Positions 61,201 through 64,000 of a DNA stretch of 64,000 nt are shown here, in pieces. Location: assembly GCF_014117325.1 (NCBI RefSeq), contig NZ_CP059732.1, positions 4,663,001-4,727,000 on the forward strand, written 5' to 3'. This DNA is from Spirosoma foliorum. Its GTDB lineage: Bacteria > Bacteroidota > Bacteroidia > Cytophagales > Spirosomataceae. Position 1 is the first letter of the stretch. Each line of letters opens with the position of its first letter. The notes beneath the pieces were generated by a model that saw only the letters and a program-made list of their open reading frames with translations, had not been told where the DNA came from and searched no databases. A program made the position numbers and the translations under genes.

Positions 61201-62289
61201 AAAAGGGAAATCAAGAAGTTCTATTTTCATTTTGGCCCCGTTTTGCAGCTGAGATCAAAGAATGATAAATGGTCTAGTCAGCCGGCCCCCTCGTAAAAGA
61301 TTGAAAGGTAGCGGAATCGGCGTTGGACACCCGAAGAAATAGCGGGTTATGCTATCACTTGGGAACGTATACTAATAGCGAGGGAAAAAAGAGGAGCTGA
61401 TCCTAATCCATGACTCAATCAATGCTATCAGTAGATACTGTTGCGAATTAAGAAGAGGTCCGCATTTAGTAAGGCTTATCAGGAGTTGAAAAGAAAAATA
61501 GTGCTTTAAGCCAATCGATAGTTGAATAACGCCAACATGAATGGAGAAAGTAACTATCACCGGTTGTGGTATCTATTTTTTTTGCCCGTAGTCGATAGGC
61601 AGATCATATTATCTAGGATAAAAGAATGGATTTGAACAAAAGAATATGTTTCGTTAAAAACCAGTGAGAAACAATTGCATGAACCTGGTCATGGACGGCC
61701 AAATAGCACCTATAAAGGACATTTATAATTTTAAAGGGGTAGGTAGTGAGCCGATAAGTAAGGCAGTAAAGTCCTCGAAGGATGTCAAAAATATATAGAT
61801 GGAGGAAAAATGGGTTGGCCAGTTGAGTTAATTTTTGATCTTGACTATTGTGCTAATACCGAATGCCACTCGTTCCTTAAAACGTACTTTTTAATAGAGC
61901 GGCAGTCTTTGCATCAACTCTGATTTTACTACTAGCCAAACTGGTCCAATCTGGCTGACAATCGCTTCTTTGGGCGTAGATACTGGTTCGGTAGAAATCG
62001 ACATAGTATAACAAAATAGGATGAAATCGCTGGATTAAATACCTTTATGATAAGTCGGTTTGTGGCCTAACATAAGGTTAAAAATTAATTAATCTAACTT
62101 TTAAAGGGGAAAGTGTTGACTATCTAAAAAAGGAAATTGCCAATAAAGGTACTCTATTAGTAACCAACTATTACATTTCGGGTTTATATTATGTATAGCT
62201 CTGGTATATATCTGTTTATTCATTTTACTAAACATATTTATATATTTTATATTTATATTAGCTTACTTAATTTTCTAAAGTAAACGATT
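61201..62289. other. 1.1-kb region without intact genes
   Basis: No convincing gene. Short coding-like traces exist: a 22-codon frame from 61197, and a 30-odd codon frame near 61310-61410 reading RRWTPEEIAGYAITWER. They look like debris of rearranged genes. The last 200 nt (62090-62289) are very AT-rich and probably hold the promoter of the next small ORF. Confidence 0.5.
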
Positions 62290-62472
62290 ATGAATCAGAT
62301 AGTAACCCGACTCTCCGTTGCAGATGTAGAAAAATTACTCGTACATCCGGAAGCTTTCACAGTGCAGGCTATCATTGGAATAGTCAAACTGCTTGAGAAA
62401 TCCCCGATGGAGGTTTTTGAATTAGTTTTCAATGAATTGGAAGAGAGAGGACTTTGTGAATTCGAAAAATAA
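62290..62472 (+). CDS. 60-residue protein of unknown function
   Basis: An ATG frame of 60 residues (MNQIVTRLSVADVEKLLVHP, IIGIVKLLEKSPMEVFEL, NELEERGLCEFEK) that should form two or three helices; no family recognised. An AT-rich promoter-like stretch precedes it and a good stem-loop (62477-62514) begins 5 nt after the stop, which supports a real transcript. Confidence 0.55.
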   Translation: MNQIVTRLSVADVEKLLVHPEAFTVQAIIGIVKLLEKSPMEVFELVFNELEERGLCEFEK

Positions 62473-62476
62473 TTTA

Positions 62477-62514
62477 CCTTCCAAGGCCACTTATTTCCGA
62501 ATGGCCTTGAAAGG
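62477..62514 (+). terminator. Terminator-like stem after the small ORF
   Basis: CCTTCCAAGGCCA (62477-62489) pairs with TGGCCTTGAAAGG (62502-62514) with one mismatch; loop 12 nt. Confidence 0.65.
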
Positions 62515-62946
62515 TAACAAACCAGGCTTTAATGATGAGAACACTTAAATTGCCTTGATGCTATTGATGAAAAATTAGGTTCAGAGTCAAACGAGGCTTT
62601 GAGTAGTTTTCTAGTATCAGTCGTTCAATTAAACCTTGACAGGTTTTATAAACGCTGAACAATTAAAATGAACGGGTTTATTGAACGCAAAAAAGCCAGT
62701 TTTCGGCTCTTCCCCTCTTACTTGACTCGATTACCGTTCATTTAAACGTCACTTATTGCTATTTAACGAACTACTTAATTGCGTGTAAATTAATTGGTTG
62801 ATTTTAAGTTGGACGTACAGAACCCCGCCCACGAAACCCTCCCTATGTTTTCAGGATAAGACATCACAATCATTTTTACGAAGTCGTTGGCAATTCGTCA
62901 ACAGGGGGAAACAACATCCGTTTCATCAACGTACCTAGAAGATGAC
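62515..62946. other. Gene-free spacer with a coding remnant
   Basis: About 430 nt. A frame without start codon (about 62545-62658) reads LDAIDEKLGSESNEALSSFL and continues VSVVQLNLDRFYKR to a stop; it looks like the tail of a lost gene. The remainder shows nothing. Confidence 0.35.
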
Positions 62947-64000
62947 TCAATTTTTATCGGTTATCAACTCGTTCAAATAGGGGGCCGTTCGGCTGTTAGG
63001 ATGCAACGCTACGTCGGCTGGTTGGCCCTGTACCACGATTTGCCCTCCCTCATCGCCAGCACCGGGGCCCATATCGATCACCCAGTCGCTGGCGGCTACC
63101 ACCCGCATGGTATGCTCAACGAGTATGACGGTATTGCCCGACTCCACTAACCCGTTGAGCTGAATCAATAATTTTTCTACATCAGCCGGGTGCAGACCGG
63201 TGGTAGGCTCATCGAGTACATACAGGTAAGATCCATTACTAGCGCGCTGTAATTCAGTCGCTAGCTTAATCCGCTGGGCTTCTCCGCCGGACAATTCAGT
63301 TGCCGGCTGACCTAATCGCAGATAGCCTAGCCCCACCTCACGCAAAGTTGTCAACGAACGGAGTATAGCGGGCTCATCCTTGAAAAATAATACAGCCGCA
63401 TCCACAGTTAGATCGAGTACCTCCGCAATGGTTTTGTTCCGGTACTGGATGGCGAGTGTTTGCGCATTATAACGCGCACCGTGGCAAACCGGGCAGGGCG
63501 TGTAGACGCTGGGTAAAAACAGGAGTTCAACCATCACAAAGCCTTCGCCTTGGCAGTGTTCACAACGGCCTTTGGCCACATTGAACGAAAACTGGCCCGC
63601 ATCATAACCCTGTTGCCGGGCGGCAGGGGTTGCCGCAAATAACTTCCGCACTGAATCAAATAAGCCCGTGTAGGTGGCCATGTTCGAGCGGGGCGTTCGG
63701 CCAATTGGCTTTTGATCGACTACGACCAGACGTTTTATACGCTCCATACCATCCACGAGTCGACCGCCCTGGGTCGTCGGTACCGCTTCCAGACTCGTTT
63801 CGTCTTCGGTCAGTGCTTGACCCAGATAAGCGGCCATCAATTCGACCAGTACCTGGCTGATCAGGCTCGACTTGCCTGATCCCGATACCCCCGTAACGGT
63901 CGTTAGGACACCCAGCGGCAGCGATACGTCCAGCGCCTGTAAATTGTTTCGGCTTACCTGGGCCAATTGCAGCCAGCCCGTTGGGGTTCGGACCTGACGC
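62947..64000 (-). CDS. uvrA: UvrA-type excinuclease subunit A, C-terminal half
   Basis: The gene runs off the right edge; about 350 C-terminal residues are visible, entering the window with RQVRTPTGWLQLAQVSRNNL. They hold the second ABC domain of UvrA: Walker A GVSGSGKSSLISQ, the zinc module CEHCQGEGFVMVELLFLPSV and CPVCHGARYNAQTL, signature LSGGEAQRIKLATELQRA, Walker B YVLDEPTTGLHPADV and HTMRVVAASDWVIDMGPGAG. UvrA recognises helix-distorting DNA damage. Sequence divergence from canonical UvrA (EVCHGARYN and others kept, but loops shorter) and location next to accessory DNA suggest a UvrA2-like paralogue, which would be a resistance rather than housekeeping gene; the N-terminal half would decide. 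Confidence 0.9.
   Translation of the reverse strand, partial: RQVRTPTGWLQLAQVSRNNLQALDVSLPLGVLTTVTGVSGSGKSSLISQVLVELMAAYLGQALTEDETSLEAVPTTQGGRLVDGMERIKRLVVVDQKPIGRTPRSNMATYTGLFDSVRKLFAATPAARQQGYDAGQFSFNVAKGRCEHCQGEGFVMVELLFLPSVYTPCPVCHGARYNAQTLAIQYRNKTIAEVLDLTVDAAVLFFKDEPAILRSLTTLREVGLGYLRLGQPATELSGGEAQRIKLATELQRASNGSYLYVLDEPTTGLHPADVEKLLIQLNGLVESGNTVILVEHTMRVVAASDWVIDMGPGAGDEGGQIVVQGQPADVALHPNSRTAPYLNELITDKN

Noticed and set aside
61372..61560. 62-codon minus-strand ORF in the gene-free accessory region
   Set aside because: AT-rich, no start context, no family features, no neighbouring signals.

Overview
The window looks like chromosomal DNA of a Bacteroidota member of the order Cytophagales, most probably Spirosoma or a close relative. 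The basis is a SusC/SusD pair, DUF1573, GH116 and GH130 enzymes, PIG-L and S9 hydrolases of Bacteroidota type, start codons without Shine-Dalgarno sequences, and promoter elements of the TAnnTTTG type. The species assignment is inference from protein style; no 16S rRNA or other marker gene is present. I saw no rRNA, tRNA or CRISPR array.

Layout. 1-8.5 kb: end of a DedA-family protein, aroE, a small monooxygenase, a GH25 lysozyme, a 1-Cys peroxiredoxin, a NarL-type two-component pair, a short-chain dehydrogenase relic, isochorismate synthase and two very small acidic proteins. 8.8-24.8 kb: GH130 phosphorylase, a large ABC permease fused to a dead M1-peptidase-like domain, an S9 peptidase, a retropepsin-like protein, a GH116 glucosidase, DUF1573, an OmpR-type two-component pair, a lipoprotein and a lipoprotein esterase. 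25.2-38.4 kb: a stress-type island (OmpA with glycine zipper, DUF2945, DUF3140, DUF2383, GlgX, flavin/PNPOx-type protein, four-helix Cys-rich protein, YdaT-like protein, lmo0937-type membrane peptide, two YtxH proteins) interleaved with five signalling proteins including a sigma-54 activator. 38.5-54 kb: an orphan efflux adaptor, a membrane pyrophosphatase fused to an OmpA domain, a propeller-amidohydrolase, then SusC, SusD and a PIG-L deacetylase, which probably form a nutrient-uptake locus. 54.1-62.9 kb: an accessory graveyard with a group II intron that splits a short ORF, a CPBP protease with an early stop, an FtsX relic, a broken ISL3-type element, a truncated resolvase and small orphan ORFs. 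The window ends inside a uvrA-type gene.

The most striking non-coding pattern is that spacers between convergent genes are filled, almost base for base, by long perfect hairpins (arms 18-35 bp). They have unrelated sequences, but several are built from short reiterated words. A second pattern is a shared ACGTT immediately before the ATG of six reading frames, most of them in or next to the stress island. Candidate regulatory sites include a perfect 18-bp palindrome followed by a sigma-54-like element before an outer-membrane barrel gene, and a dyad inside the promoter of the pyrophosphatase gene.
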